Below, piece by piece: positions 1 to 9,671 of a DNA stretch of 64,000 nucleotides. This stretch comes from Streptomyces narbonensis. Lineage in GTDB: Bacteria > Actinomycetota > Actinomycetes > Streptomycetales > Streptomycetaceae. Within the stretch, counting starts at the first letter, position 1, and each line of letters opens with the position of its first letter. Both the position numbers and the translations under genes were made by a program. Location of the stretch: the NCBI RefSeq assembly GCF_014649015.1, contig NZ_BMSF01000014.1, positions 124,001 to 188,000 on the forward strand, written 5' to 3'. The notes under the pieces are model-generated. The model did no database searches, was not told the DNA's origin, and was given only the letters and a program-made list of their open reading frames with translations.

Positions 1-201
1 CTGTACGTGCTCTCCGGGAAGCTGCGGCTCGTCCTCGGCGAGCACGACGTCGTCCTCGCCGCCGGCGAGGCCGCGGAGTTCGACACGCGCGTCCCGCACT
101 GGTTCGGGCCGACGGTCGAGGGGCCGGTGGAGTTCCTGAGCCTGTTCGGGCCGCAGGGGGAGCGCATGCATGTCAGGGCGCGCCCCAAGAAGTCGGGCTG
201 A
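1..201 (+). CDS. Cupin-domain protein, C-terminal part (5' end outside window)
   Basis: The open frame enters from the left edge and ends with TGA at 199-201, so only the last 66 residues are visible. They hold the second half of a cupin barrel: LYVLSGKLRLVLGEHD, a turn, then EAAEFDTRVPHWFGP, where the His of the usual cupin motif 2 is kept. In actinobacteria this type of C-terminus is typical of XRE-family regulators with an N-terminal helix-turn-helix and a C-terminal cupin sensor, but the HTH would be outside the window, so that is inference. It lies 68 bases upstream of the quinone oxidoreductase/acyl-CoA dehydrogenase genes and may regulate them. Confidence 0.7.
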   Translation: MYVLSGKLRLVLGEHDVVLAAGEAAEFDTRVPHWFGPTVEGPVEFLSLFGPQGERMHVRARPKKSG

Positions 202-269
202 GCCGTTCCCCCAGGGGCAAGCGACCGCTTAGTATGCAACCGACCGCTCGGTACGGAGGAGGCTTCCGG

Positions 270-1238
270 ATGCAGGCATGGCGTGTGTACGAGAACGGCG
301 AACCCGGCGTGGTGATGCGCCGCGAGGAGGTGGAGCCGCCCACGCCCGGCGACGGGCAGGTCCTCCTCAGAGTCCGCGCCGCGAACGTCAACTTCCCCGA
401 CGCGCTGCTCTGCCGCGGCCACTACCAGATCAGGCCCCCGCTGCCCTTCACCCCCGGCGTCGAGGTCTGCGCCGAGACGGAGGACGGGCGCCGGGTCATC
501 ACGACGGCCGCCCTGCCGCACGGCGGCTTCGCCGAGTACACGCTCGCCGACGCCGCCGGGCTGCTCCCCGCCCCCGAGAGCCTCGACGACGCCGAGGCCG
601 CCGCGCTGCACATCGGCTACCAGACCGGCTGGTTCGGCCTGCACCGCCGCGCCGCCCTCCAGGAGGGCGAGACCCTGCTCGTCCACGCGGCGGCGGGCGG
701 CGTCGGCAGCGCCGCCGTCCAGCTCGGCAAGGCGGCCGGCGCCACCGTCATCGGAGTCGTCGGCGGACCGGAGAAGGCCGCCGTCGCCCGCGCCCTCGGC
801 TGCGACCTGGTGATCGACCGCCGCTCCGAGGACGTGGTCGCAGCCGTCAAGGCCGCCACCGGCGGCCGGGGCGCCGACGTGATCTACGACCCCGTCGGCG
901 GCGAGGCCTACCAGCAGTCCGCCAAGTGCGTCGCCTTCGAGGGCCGGATCGTGATCGTCGGCTTCGCGAGCGGCACCGTCCCCGCCCCCGCCCTCAACCA
1001 CGCACTCGTGAAGAACTACTCGGTCCTCGGCCTCCACTGGGGCCTGTACGCGGCGAAGGACCCGGCCTCGATCGGCCGCTGCCACGAGACCCTGACGGCC
1101 TACGCGGCGAAGGGGCTCATCAAGCCGCTCATCGGCGAGCGGGTCCCCTTCGCGGGCGCCGCGGACGCCGTCCAGCGCGTCGCCGACGGCACCACCACCG
1201 GCCGCCTGGTCGTCCTCCCGGAAGGAGCCTCCGCGTGA
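270..1238 (+). CDS. NADPH:quinone oxidoreductase family protein (zinc-free MDR)
   Basis: Medium-chain dehydrogenase/reductase of 322 residues. The N-terminal half is a GroES-like fold. The Rossmann half carries HAAAGGVGSAAVQLGK, the quinone-reductase version of the NADP-binding loop. No catalytic zinc cysteines are seen, as expected for the QOR branch. It probably reduces quinones or enoyl/crotonyl-type substrates in the cytosol. ATG at 270 is chosen because GGAGGAGG at 255-262 precedes it with good spacing; an in-frame ATG at 234 has no such site. The stop overlaps the GTG of the next gene by four bases, so it is translationally coupled to two acyl-CoA dehydrogenases, suggesting a shared acyl-CoA degradation role. 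Confidence 0.85.
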   Translation: MQAWRVYENGEPGVVMRREEVEPPTPGDGQVLLRVRAANVNFPDALLCRGHYQIRPPLPFTPGVEVCAETEDGRRVITTAALPHGGFAEYTLADAAGLLPAPESLDDAEAAALHIGYQTGWFGLHRRAALQEGETLLVHAAAGGVGSAAVQLGKAAGATVIGVVGGPEKAAVARALGCDLVIDRRSEDVVAAVKAATGGRGADVIYDPVGGEAYQQSAKCVAFEGRIVIVGFASGTVPAPALNHALVKNYSVLGLHWGLYAAKDPASIGRCHETLTAYAAKGLIKPLIGERVPFAGAADAVQRVADGTTTGRLVVLPEGASA

Positions 1239-2473
1239 CCGACACCGCACCCGACACGGACGCCCGGGGCCTGACCGGTGCCGGGCGCCCGATCGACGCC
1301 GAGGAACTCCGGGCCCGCACCCGGAGGCTGCTCGCCGACCACCCGCCCGCCACCACCGACCGCACCGACTTCCTGCGTGCCCGCTTCGACGCGGGACTCG
1401 CCTGGGTGCACTACCCCGTGGGCCTCGGCGGACTCGACGCGCCCCGCGCCCTCCAGGCCGTCGTCGACACCGAACTCGCCGCCGCGGACGCCCCCGACAA
1501 CGACCCGCGGCGCATCGGCATCGGCCTCGGCATGGCCGCCCCCACCCTCCTCGCCTACGGCTCCGAGGAGGTCAAGCGCCGCTTCCTCCGGCCCCTGTGG
1601 GTGGGGGAGGAGGTCTGGTGCCAGCTCTTCAGCGAGCCCGGCGCCGGCTCCGACCTCGCCGCACTCGGCACCCGCGCCGTCCGTGACGGTGGGGGAGACT
1701 GGGTGGTCGACGGCCAGAAGGTGTGGACCTCCAGCGCCCACGTCGCCCGCTGGGCCATCCTCATCGCCCGCACCGACCCGGACGTGCCCAAGCACCGGGG
1801 CATCACCTACTTCGTGTGCGACATGACCGACCCCGGCGTCGAGGTCCGGCCACTGCGCCAGATCACCGGCGAGGCGGAGTTCAACGAGGTCTTCCTCACC
1901 GGCGTCAGGATCCCCGACGCCCACCGCCTCGGTGGGCCCGGAGACGGCTGGCGGGTCGCGCAGACCACCCTCATGAACGAGCGGGTCTCGATCGGCGGCG
2001 CCCGCATCCCGCGCGAGGGCGGCATGATCGGGAAGGCGGCCACGACCTGGCGCGAACGCCCCGAGCTGCGCACCCACGACCTCCACCGGCGCCTCCTCGA
2101 CCTCTGGGTCGACGCCGAGGTGGCCCGGCTCACCGGCGAACGGCTCCGCCAGCAGCTCGTCGCGGGCCAGCCCGGCCCCGAGGGCAGCGCGATGAAGCTC
2201 GGCTTCGCCCGGCTCAACCAGGCCATCAGCGGCCTCGAAGTGGAACTCCTCGGCGAGGAGGGCCTCCTGTACGGCGAGTGGGAGATGCGCCGTCCCGACC
2301 TCGTCGACTTCACCGGCCGCGACGCCGGCTACCGCTACCTGCGCTCCAAGGGCAACTCGATCGAGGGCGGCACGACCGAGGTCCTGCTCAACATCGTCGC
2401 CGAGCGGGTCCTCGGCCTGCCCTCCGAGCCCCGCAACGACAAGGACGTCGCATGGAAGGACCTCGCCCGATGA
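1235..2473 (+). CDS. Acyl-CoA dehydrogenase, catalytic-type subunit
   Basis: FAD-dependent acyl-CoA dehydrogenase of 412 residues, close to family length, with the N-terminal helical, middle beta and C-terminal helical domains. Visible family signatures are the FAD-binding segment CQLFSEPGAGSDLAAL, VWTSSAHVARWAILIARTD in the middle domain, and SIEGGTTEVLLNIVAERVLG near the C-terminus where the FAD/active-site loop lies. The GTG start at 1235 overlaps the previous stop (GTGA), and the stop overlaps the next ATG (ATGA). Paired adjacent acyl-CoA dehydrogenase genes in actinobacteria often encode alpha2beta2 heterotetramers; that this pair does so is inference. Substrate not predictable from sequence alone. 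Confidence 0.88.
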   Translation: MTDTAPDTDARGLTGAGRPIDAEELRARTRRLLADHPPATTDRTDFLRARFDAGLAWVHYPVGLGGLDAPRALQAVVDTELAAADAPDNDPRRIGIGLGMAAPTLLAYGSEEVKRRFLRPLWVGEEVWCQLFSEPGAGSDLAALGTRAVRDGGGDWVVDGQKVWTSSAHVARWAILIARTDPDVPKHRGITYFVCDMTDPGVEVRPLRQITGEAEFNEVFLTGVRIPDAHRLGGPGDGWRVAQTTLMNERVSIGGARIPREGGMIGKAATTWRERPELRTHDLHRRLLDLWVDAEVARLTGERLRQQLVAGQPGPEGSAMKLGFARLNQAISGLEVELLGEEGLLYGEWEMRRPDLVDFTGRDAGYRYLRSKGNSIEGGTTEVLLNIVAERVLGLPSEPRNDKDVAWKDLAR

Positions 2474-3606
2474 CCGAAGCGACGGAACGGACCGGTCGGA
2501 CGGAACAGCTCGACCTCCTCTACTCCGAGACCGAGGACGACCTGCGGGCCGCCGTTCGCTCCCTGCTCGCCGACCGCGCCGGCCACCAGGATCTGCTCGG
2601 CCGGATCGAGACCGACAGCCCGTACGTCCCCGGCCTCTGGAAGGCGCTCGCGGGGGACATGGGCGCCGCCGGACTCCTCGTACCCGAGAAGCTCGGCGGC
2701 CAGGGGGCGAGCCACCGTGAGGCCGCCGTCGTCCTGGAGGAGCTGGGGCGCGCGGTGACCCCGGTGCCGTACCTGACGAGCGCGGTCGTGGCCACCGAGA
2801 CGCTGCTCGCCCTCGCGGGGGAGTCCGTCCCGGCGGCCGAGCTCCTCGCGGAGCTCGCGAGCGGCCGCACGGTCGCCGTCCTCGCCCTCCCGCTCACCGC
2901 GAGCCCGCACGCGAAGCCCGTTTCCACCCCGTCCACCGTCACCGGCGTCGCGGACGCGGGCGCCGCCGACGTCCTCCTCGTCTCCCGCGCCGACGGCCTG
3001 TACGCCGTCCCGGCCGCCGAGGCGACCGTCGAGCCGCAGACCCCGCTCGACCTCACCCGCCCCCTCGCGCAGGTGACCACGGAGGCCGGGGGCGGCACCC
3101 GGCTCGCCGGGCCGGACGAGGCCGCCGCCGCGGTCCGCCGCGGGCTCCTCGCGGGAGCGGGGCTGCTCGCCTCCGAGCAGCTGGGCCTGGCCGAGTGGTG
3201 TCTGGAGGAGACCGTCCGGCACACCCGCGAGCGCCACCAGTTCAACCGGCCGGTCGGCTCCTTCCAAGCGCTCAAGCACCGCATGGCCCAGCTCTGGCTG
3301 GACGTCGTCGGCGCCCGGGCGGCGGCCCGCGCCGCGGCCGACGCCCTCGCCACCGGCAGCCCGGACGCCCCGCTCACGGTGGCGGTCGCCCAGGCCTACT
3401 GCTCCAAGGTGGCCGTCCGCGCCGCCGAGGAGTGCGTCCAGCTGCACGGCGGGATCGGTATGACCTGGGAGCACCCCGCACACCTGGCGCTCAAGCGGGC
3501 CAAGTCCGACCAGCTCGCCCTGGGCTCGGCGGGCCGCCACCAGGACGCGGTCGCCGCCCTGGTGGACCTCCCGGCGCCCGGGACGGAGGCCGTCGGCGCC
3601 GGTTGA
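2470..3606 (+). CDS. Acyl-CoA dehydrogenase, second subunit
   Basis: Acyl-CoA dehydrogenase paralogue of 378 residues, starting at the ATG that overlaps the preceding stop. It has the family N-terminal domain (LLVPEKLGGQGASHREAAVV) and the C-terminal segment VQLHGGIGMTWEHPAHLALK, but its middle domain is Ala-rich and diverged and the glutamate-bearing SIEGGT-type loop of its neighbour is not present. This is the pattern of the non-catalytic or structural partner in heteromeric actinobacterial acyl-CoA dehydrogenases (family knowledge; pairing here is inference). The last codons lie inside a 24-bp tandem repeat, so the 3' end of the gene has been altered by duplication. Confidence 0.85.
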   Translation: MTEATERTGRTEQLDLLYSETEDDLRAAVRSLLADRAGHQDLLGRIETDSPYVPGLWKALAGDMGAAGLLVPEKLGGQGASHREAAVVLEELGRAVTPVPYLTSAVVATETLLALAGESVPAAELLAELASGRTVAVLALPLTASPHAKPVSTPSTVTGVADAGAADVLLVSRADGLYAVPAAEATVEPQTPLDLTRPLAQVTTEAGGGTRLAGPDEAAAAVRRGLLAGAGLLASEQLGLAEWCLEETVRHTRERHQFNRPVGSFQALKHRMAQLWLDVVGARAAARAAADALATGSPDAPLTVAVAQAYCSKVAVRAAEECVQLHGGIGMTWEHPAHLALKRAKSDQLALGSAGRHQDAVAALVDLPAPGTEAVGAG

Positions 3607-3656
3607 GCGGTGGCCGTCGGCGCCCGCCGAACGGAGGCCGTCGGCGCCCGCCAAGC
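3585..3656 (+). repeat. 24-bp tandem repeat, three copies, spanning the stop codon
   Basis: Copies begin at 3585, 3609 and 3633 with an exact 24-base period; the core GGNGGCCGTCGGCGCC is kept in all three. The TGA of the acyl-CoA dehydrogenase lies in the variable part of copy 1 only. Confidence 0.85.
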
Positions 3657-3687
3657 GGCGGTCATCAGATCCCCGTAAGGGGCCACT

Positions 3688-3766
3688 GTGTCCACACCCC
3701 GTTACATGCTGTTTAATTGCATGCTGTTCGCAATAACAGTTGATCTCCAAAAAGGGGTGTGGACAC
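3688..3766. promoter_or_regulatory. 13-bp perfect inverted repeat around the ABC operon promoter
   Basis: GTGTCCACACCCC at 3688-3700 is repeated as its exact reverse complement GGGGTGTGGACAC at 3754-3766, directly against the ATG at 3768, so the right arm covers the ribosome-binding site. The 53 bases between are unusually AT-rich for this genome and hold a repeated CATGCTGTT (3705 and 3720), consistent with a promoter. Upstream, CCCC-GTAA-GGGG (3671-3682) is a small hairpin. Regulator unknown. Confidence 0.6.
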
Positions 3767-3767
3767 G

Positions 3768-5384
3768 ATGACCGCCCGATCCATCCGCGGCACGGCCACC
3801 GCGATACTCGCGGGGGCCGTGGCACTCACCGCGGCGGCCTGCACGAACCCCGGCTCCACCGCCGGGGCCTCCGGCGGCCCCAAGGATTCCGCGGTCGTCG
3901 GCATCGCCTACGAGCCCGAGACGCTCAGCCCGCTCCTCGGCTACGGCAAGGACGGCAACTCCAAGATCTTCGACGGCCTTCTCGCCTTCGACGAGAACAT
4001 GAAGCTGAAGCCGGCCCTCGCCGTGAAGCTGCCGCACATCACCGCGGACGGGCTCACGTACACGTACACGCTCCGCGACGACGTGAGCTTCAGCGACGGA
4101 GCACCCTTCACCTCGAAGGACGTCGTCTTCACCTACCGGACGATCCTCGACCCGAAGACGAACAACGCCTCCCGCACCGAGCTCGACGCGGTCAAGAAGG
4201 TCGAGGCGGTCGGTGACGACACCGTCGTCTTCACCCTGAAGTACCCCTACGCGCCCTTCGCCGAGCGCACCGTCCAGGCCATCGCGCCCGAGCACGTCGC
4301 CGCGAAGCAGGACGTCAACACCGGCGCCTTCACCACGAAGCCCATCGGCACCGGACCGTACGTCCTCACCGGCTGGTCCAAGGGCGAGAAGCTCACCTTC
4401 AAGGCCAACCCCACCTACTGGGACGGCGCCCCCGAGGTGAAGAAGTTCACCATGGCCATCGTCAAGGACGACGACGTCCGCGCGACCCGGCTGCGCGCCG
4501 GCGACCTCGACGGCGCCATCCTCCCGCCCAACCTCGCCGAGGGCTTCGAGGCGGACAAGGGGAGGAAGACGTACGCGGCGAAGACTTACGACTACCGCAC
4601 CGTCACCCTCCCCACCCACCACAAGGTCACCGGCGACACCGCCGTCCGCCGCGCCCTCGACATCGCCGTCGACCGGCAGGCCATGGTCGACAAGATCCTC
4701 GAAGGCGCCGGAAAGCCCGCCTACGGGCCCGTCCCCACCGACAGCCCCTGGTTCACCAAGGGCACCGAGCGCCGCCACGACCTCGCCGGCGCCCAGAAGA
4801 TCCTCGACGAGGCCGGCTGGAAGCCCGGCCCGGACGGCGTACGCGTCAAGAACGGCGTCCGCGCCGAGTTCCCGCTCTGGTACCTCTCCGGCGACAAGCT
4901 GCGCCAGGACCACGCCCTCGCCTACGCCTCCGACGCCAAGAAGGCCGGCATCGACATCAAGACCCAGGCGGGCACCTGGGAGGTCATCGAGCCCCGCATG
5001 AAGACCGACGCCGTCCTCGCCGGCGGCGGCTCGCCCGGCGACCCCGACTTCGACCAGTACCTGCTCCTGAAGTCCTCCCTCGCCGGCGACGGCTTCAACA
5101 ACATGGCCCGGTACGACAACAAGACCGTCGACAAGGCCCTCGACGACGGCCGCCGGACGAACGACCCGGCCAAGCGGAAGGCCGCCTACGACACCGTCCA
5201 GCGCGAACTGGCCGCGAACCCCGGCTACACCTTCCTCACCCACATCGACCACCTCTACGTCGTCGACGACAGCTGGGACGGGCTGAGCACCCAGATCGAG
5301 CCGCACGACCACGGCCTCGCCTCCGGACCCTGGTGGAACGTCGAGGGCTGGAAGCCGAAGAGCACCGGAGAAGCGAAGAAGTGA
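3768..5384 (+). CDS. Oligopeptide/dipeptide-type ABC transporter substrate-binding protein (family 5)
   Basis: Extracytoplasmic solute-binding protein of the OppA/DppA type, 538 residues. A short basic N-terminus, a hydrophobic segment and TAAACTN form a lipoprotein-like signal, although the lipobox has Ala instead of Leu at -3. Family features include GIAYEPETLSPLLGYGKDG at the mature N-terminus, the YTYTLRDDVSFSDGAPFTSKDV motif region, and PIGTGPYVL. ATG at 3768 is preferred over GTG at 3759, which is too close to the GGGG at 3754-3757. First gene of a five-gene importer operon plus one extra gene; a 13-bp inverted repeat flanks its promoter. Ligand (peptide, nickel or other) is not decided by sequence. 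Confidence 0.88.
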   Translation: MTARSIRGTATAILAGAVALTAAACTNPGSTAGASGGPKDSAVVGIAYEPETLSPLLGYGKDGNSKIFDGLLAFDENMKLKPALAVKLPHITADGLTYTYTLRDDVSFSDGAPFTSKDVVFTYRTILDPKTNNASRTELDAVKKVEAVGDDTVVFTLKYPYAPFAERTVQAIAPEHVAAKQDVNTGAFTTKPIGTGPYVLTGWSKGEKLTFKANPTYWDGAPEVKKFTMAIVKDDDVRATRLRAGDLDGAILPPNLAEGFEADKGRKTYAAKTYDYRTVTLPTHHKVTGDTAVRRALDIAVDRQAMVDKILEGAGKPAYGPVPTDSPWFTKGTERRHDLAGAQKILDEAGWKPGPDGVRVKNGVRAEFPLWYLSGDKLRQDHALAYASDAKKAGIDIKTQAGTWEVIEPRMKTDAVLAGGGSPGDPDFDQYLLLKSSLAGDGFNNMARYDNKTVDKALDDGRRTNDPAKRKAAYDTVQRELAANPGYTFLTHIDHLYVVDDSWDGLSTQIEPHDHGLASGPWWNVEGWKPKSTGEAKK

Positions 5385-6373
5385 GCCGCCGCCTCCCCTG
5401 GGGGGCCATGGCACGGATGACGGGACGGCGCGCCCTGGCCGCCGTCCCCGTCCTCCTCGCCGTCACCCTCGCGGTGTTCGCCGTCGCCGCGGCCTCCCCC
5501 TTCGACCCCGTCAAGGCCTACGCCGGCACCGCCGGACTCACCGCCTCGCAGGAGAACCTCGACCAGCTCCGCGCCAACCTCGGCGCCGACCAGCCGCTCC
5601 TCACCCGCTGGTGGGACTGGCTCACCGCCGCCGTCACCGGCGACCTCGGCGACTCCTCGGTCATGCGCCGGCCCGTCGCCGAGGTCATCACCGAGCGACT
5701 CGGCTGGTCCGTCCTCCTCGCCGTCACCGCCTTCGCCGTCGCCATCGTCCTCGGCACCCTCCTCGGCGTCCTCGCGGGCCGCCGCCGCGGCGGCCTCCTC
5801 GACCGGGCCGTCAGCTCCGCCGCGTACACCCTGGAAGCCGCCCCCGCCTTCTGGCTCGGCCTCCTCGCCATCTGGTTCTTCGCCCTGAAGCTCGGCGTCC
5901 TGCCGGCCGGCGGGCTCACCGACACCGCCAGCGACACCGTCACCGCCGACCAGGTCGCCCGCCACCTCGTGCTGCCCGCGCTCGTCCTCGGGATCTCCCA
6001 GCTGCCCTGGTTCTTCCTGTACGTCCGCCAAGGCGTCGGCGACGCCCTCGACGAGGACCCGGTCCGCGGCGCCCGCGCCCGCGGCCTCAGCCGCCGCACC
6101 GTCCTCACCGGCCACGCCCTGCGCTCCGGAATGCTGCCGATGCTCACCCTCGTCGGCTCCCGCGTCCCCGAGCTCATCACCGGCGCGCTGCTCGTGGAGA
6201 CCGTCTTCAGCTGGCCCGGCATCGCCGCCGCCACCGTGCAGGCCGCGACCTCCGTCGACTTCCCGCTGCTCGCCGCGCTCACCGTGCTCGCCACCGCGGC
6301 CGTCCTCCTCGGCAACCTCCTCTCGGACCTGCTGTACGGACTGGCCGACCCGAGGGTGGGCTTCGATGGCTGA
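5381..6373 (+). CDS. ABC transporter permease, DppB/OppB type
   Basis: Inner-membrane permease, about 330 residues, with the N-terminal membrane helix (ALAAVPVLLAVTLAVFAVAA), a periplasmic loop, and five further hydrophobic segments. The cytoplasmic coupling loop ARARGLSRRTVLTGHALRSG is the family EAA-like motif. It begins at GTG 5381, overlapping the previous stop (GTGA); ATG 5408 is an in-frame alternative that would shorten the N-terminus by nine residues. Pairs with the next gene to form the translocation channel. Confidence 0.87.
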   Translation: MSRRLPWGAMARMTGRRALAAVPVLLAVTLAVFAVAAASPFDPVKAYAGTAGLTASQENLDQLRANLGADQPLLTRWWDWLTAAVTGDLGDSSVMRRPVAEVITERLGWSVLLAVTAFAVAIVLGTLLGVLAGRRRGGLLDRAVSSAAYTLEAAPAFWLGLLAIWFFALKLGVLPAGGLTDTASDTVTADQVARHLVLPALVLGISQLPWFFLYVRQGVGDALDEDPVRGARARGLSRRTVLTGHALRSGMLPMLTLVGSRVPELITGALLVETVFSWPGIAAATVQAATSVDFPLLAALTVLATAAVLLGNLLSDLLYGLADPRVGFDG

Positions 6374-7202
6374 CCGCCGCACGCACCGCCTGCGGCTGTG
6401 GACCTCGGCCGTGACCGTCGGCGTCGTCCTCCTCGCCGTCCTCCTCGTGCCCCCGCTCGTCCAGCTCGACGAACAGGCCGTCGACCTTTCGCAGAAGCTC
6501 CTGCCGCCGTCCTGGGACCACCCCTTCGGCACCGACGACCTCGGCCGCGACCTGCTCCTGCGCTGCGTCTACGGGCTGCGGATCTCGCTTCTCGTCGGGC
6601 TCGTCGCCGCGCTCGTCGCCACCGTCGTCGGCACTGCCGTCGGGGCGGCCGCCGGAGCGCTCGGCGGCTGGACCGACCGCTGCCTGATGCGGCTCGTGGA
6701 CGCCTTCTCGTCCGTGCCGCACCTGCTGCTCGGCATCTTCGTCGTGGCCCTCTTCAGGCCGGGCGTCTGGCCGGTCATCGCCTCCGTCGCCGTCACCCAC
6801 TGGCTCTCCACCGCCCGGATCGTCCGCTCCGAGGTCCTCTCGCTGCGCACCCGGCCCTTCGTGGACGCCGCAGTCTCCGGCGGCGCCTCGCGGTGGCGCG
6901 TCACCGTCCGGCACCTGCTGCCCGCCGTCCTGCCGCAGGCCGGACTCGCCGCCGTCCTCATGGTCCCGCACGCCATGTGGCACGAGTCTGCGCTCTCCTT
7001 CCTCGGCCTCGGCCTCCCCAGCCACCAGGCGAGCCTCGGCAACCTCGTGCAGAACGCCCGCTCCTCGCTCCTCGCCGGAGACTGGTGGCCGACCCTCTTC
7101 CCCGGCCTCCTCCTCATCGTGCCGACCCTCGCCATCGCGGGACTCGCGGGCGTCTGGCGCGACCGGCTCAACCCGCGCCGCCGATCGGAGCTGATGCTGT
7201 GA
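6366..7202 (+). CDS. ABC transporter permease, DppC/OppC type
   Basis: Second permease of the importer, 278 residues. It contains the OppC-type signature HPFGTDDLGRDLLLRCVYG after the first helix, the coupling loop VSGGASRWRVTVRHLLPAVL, and HESALSFLGLGLP in the C-terminal part. ATG 6366 overlaps the preceding gene by eight bases. Forms the membrane channel with the DppB-type partner. Confidence 0.9.
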   Translation: MADRRTHRLRLWTSAVTVGVVLLAVLLVPPLVQLDEQAVDLSQKLLPPSWDHPFGTDDLGRDLLLRCVYGLRISLLVGLVAALVATVVGTAVGAAAGALGGWTDRCLMRLVDAFSSVPHLLLGIFVVALFRPGVWPVIASVAVTHWLSTARIVRSEVLSLRTRPFVDAAVSGGASRWRVTVRHLLPAVLPQAGLAAVLMVPHAMWHESALSFLGLGLPSHQASLGNLVQNARSSLLAGDWWPTLFPGLLLIVPTLAIAGLAGVWRDRLNPRRRSELML

Positions 7203-8234
7203 ACGCCGCCGACCCCACGGTCCTGCGCGCCCTGGCGGCCGTCACCGCTGGGGGTCCCCCCGCCACAGGTAGGGGGAGGGCCGACGACGCCGTCCTCAGC
7301 GTCCGGGACCTGACCGTCCGCTTCCGGCTGCGCGGCGGGCGGAGCGTCGCCGCCGTCAGCGACGCCGACTTCGATCTCGGCGCGGGGGAGTGCCTCGCCC
7401 TCGTCGGCGAGAGCGGCTGCGGCAAGTCCGTCCTCGCCTCCGCCCTCCTCGGCCTGCTCCCGGGCAACGCGGAGGCCTCCGGTACGGCCCTGCTGGCCGA
7501 CCCCTCCGGAGCCGGACCCACGGACCTGCTCACCGCCGACGAGAAGACCCTGGCCCGCACCGTACGCGGCCGCCGCGTCGGGCTCGTCCCGCAGAGCCCC
7601 GCCGCCCACCTCACGCCCGTCCGCACCGTACGGTCCCAGCTGGAGGAGACCGTACGGGCCCTCACCGGCACCCCCCGCCGGGCGCGGCGCAAGGCCGCCG
7701 AGGACGCCGCCGAGCGGGCCGCCTTCCCGGGCGGCCACCTCGACCGCTACCCGCACGAACTCTCCGGTGGCCTCGCCCAGCGGGCCGCCACCGCCCTCGC
7801 GCTCATCGGCGACGCCCGCCTCCTCCTCGCCGACGAACCGACCACCGGCCTCGACCGGGAGCTCGTCGACCGCACCGTGGACGAACTGCGCCGCCACGTC
7901 GACGAGGGGCGGGGCCTGCTCCTCATCACCCACGACCTCGCGGCCGCCGCGCGCGTCGCCGACCGCGTCGCCGTGATGTACGCCGGCCGGATCGTCGAGA
8001 TCGCCCCCGCCCCGCGCTTCTTCGGCCCCACCGGACCCCGCCACCCCTACGCGCGCGGACTCCTGGACGCCCTCCCCGACCGGGCGTTCACGCCCGTCCC
8101 CGGCATGCCCCCGGAGCTCTCCGCGCTGCCCGACGGCTGCGCCTTCGCCCCGCGCTGCCCCCTGGCCACCGACCTCTGCGCCACCCGCCCCGAGCCGCGC
8201 GCCGGGGTGGCCTGCCACCACCCGGAGCACCCCC

Positions 8235-8242
<8 letters not shown>
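7199..8242 (+). CDS. ABC transporter ATPase, DppD/OppD type
   Basis: First nucleotide-binding subunit, 347 residues, GTG start overlapping the previous stop. Walker A GESGCGKS, signature LSGGLAQR, Walker B LLLADEPTTGLD and the H-loop ITHD are present. The C-terminal part has the oligopeptide/dipeptide transporter tail with FAPRCPLATDLCATRPEPR, the cysteine-containing segment typical of OppD/OppF. The N-terminus carries about 30 extra residues (AVTAGGPPATGRGRADD) encoded by a G/C-palindromic repeat, so this stretch is probably an insertion, not a family feature. Confidence 0.88.
7247..7279. repeat. Short G/C palindromic repeat inside the ATPase 5' end
   Basis: GCTGGGGGTCCCCCC at 7247-7261 can fold on itself, followed by AGGTAGGGGGAGG at 7267-7279 that can alternatively pair with the C-run. 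It looks like the G5TC6-type palindromic elements common in Streptomyces genomes (recollection, not searched). It encodes a low-complexity insertion near the protein N-terminus. Confidence 0.45.
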
Positions 8243-8902
<660 letters not shown>

Positions 8903-8906
<4 letters not shown>

Positions 8907-9562
8907 CCACCACCTGGACACGCGCCACCGAGGGCGACCCACTGGACGGGCTGCGCGCGGCGCTCACCAGCGACGGCGCCGGGTGCGGGTACGAGCCCCC
9001 AGGCGGGTACGGGGACCGCTGCTGGCTCCTCCACCCCATCCACGAAGGGCCGGTACGACTCCGCTGGGACCAGGTCCTGGCCCGGGAGGGCCGCCGCCTC
9101 GACGACTGGACCGGGACCCCGTCCCACCTGGTCTTCGAGGGCGTGGCGGGGACGGACGACCTCGAAGGCCCCGACCCGGCGGAGCTGGACCGCGCCACGC
9201 TGGCCCGGCTGGTGGACCGGCTGGCACGGCACACCCCGCACGGGGCGGACGCCCTCGTCGGCGCCGCCCAGGCACCCGTCGCGGCCCTCGTGGGAGACAC
9301 GGGGCTCGTGGCCTGGCGGGGCCGGCTCGGTGACGCTCTCGCCCACCACGACACCATGCCGGACCCCTGGTTCCCCGCCACCTGGTGGGCCGCCGACGGC
9401 AGTTGGCTCGTCCTCACCGACTTCGATCTCAGCGCCACCGAAGTCTTCGGGAGCCGTGCGCTGATCGAGGGCCTGCTCGCCGACCCGGAGCTCGACGCGG
9501 TTCGCCACCCGAGCATCGCCGAGAGCCTCGGTGGCTGGACGCGACCTGGATCCCACCCGTAA
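8903..9562 (+). CDS. Hypothetical protein, last gene of the peptide ABC operon
   Basis: 219 residues, not recognised. GTG 8903 overlaps the ATPase stop (GTGA) and is preceded by GGAGG at 8891-8895, so it is clearly coupled to the transporter. It is soluble, acidic and Trp-rich (WLLHPIHEGPVRLRWDQV, WFPATWWAADGSWLVLTDFD), with no signal peptide or membrane helix. The alternating hydrophobic/Trp pattern suggests a small beta-rich domain. A role in handling the imported compound is only positional inference. Confidence 0.7.
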
Positions 9563-9671
9563 ATCCCACCCGTATGGCCGCCCCGCCATACGCCCGGACG
9601 GACGGGTCATTCCGCCACACTGTCCGCCGAACGCCGCAATTCCGGTGCGGCGACGGAGGGACGTGAAGGCG

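Noticed and set aside
278..1234. Long Arg/Pro-rich open frame overlapping the quinone oxidoreductase gene and running into the acyl-CoA dehydrogenase
   Set aside because: Composition is that of an off-frame reading of GC-rich coding DNA; homology begins only at GTG 1235.
5255..6532. Long minus-strand Gly/Glu-rich frames opposite the ABC permeases
   Set aside because: Low-complexity complement of hydrophobic permease codons; the plus strand holds the EAA and OppC motifs.
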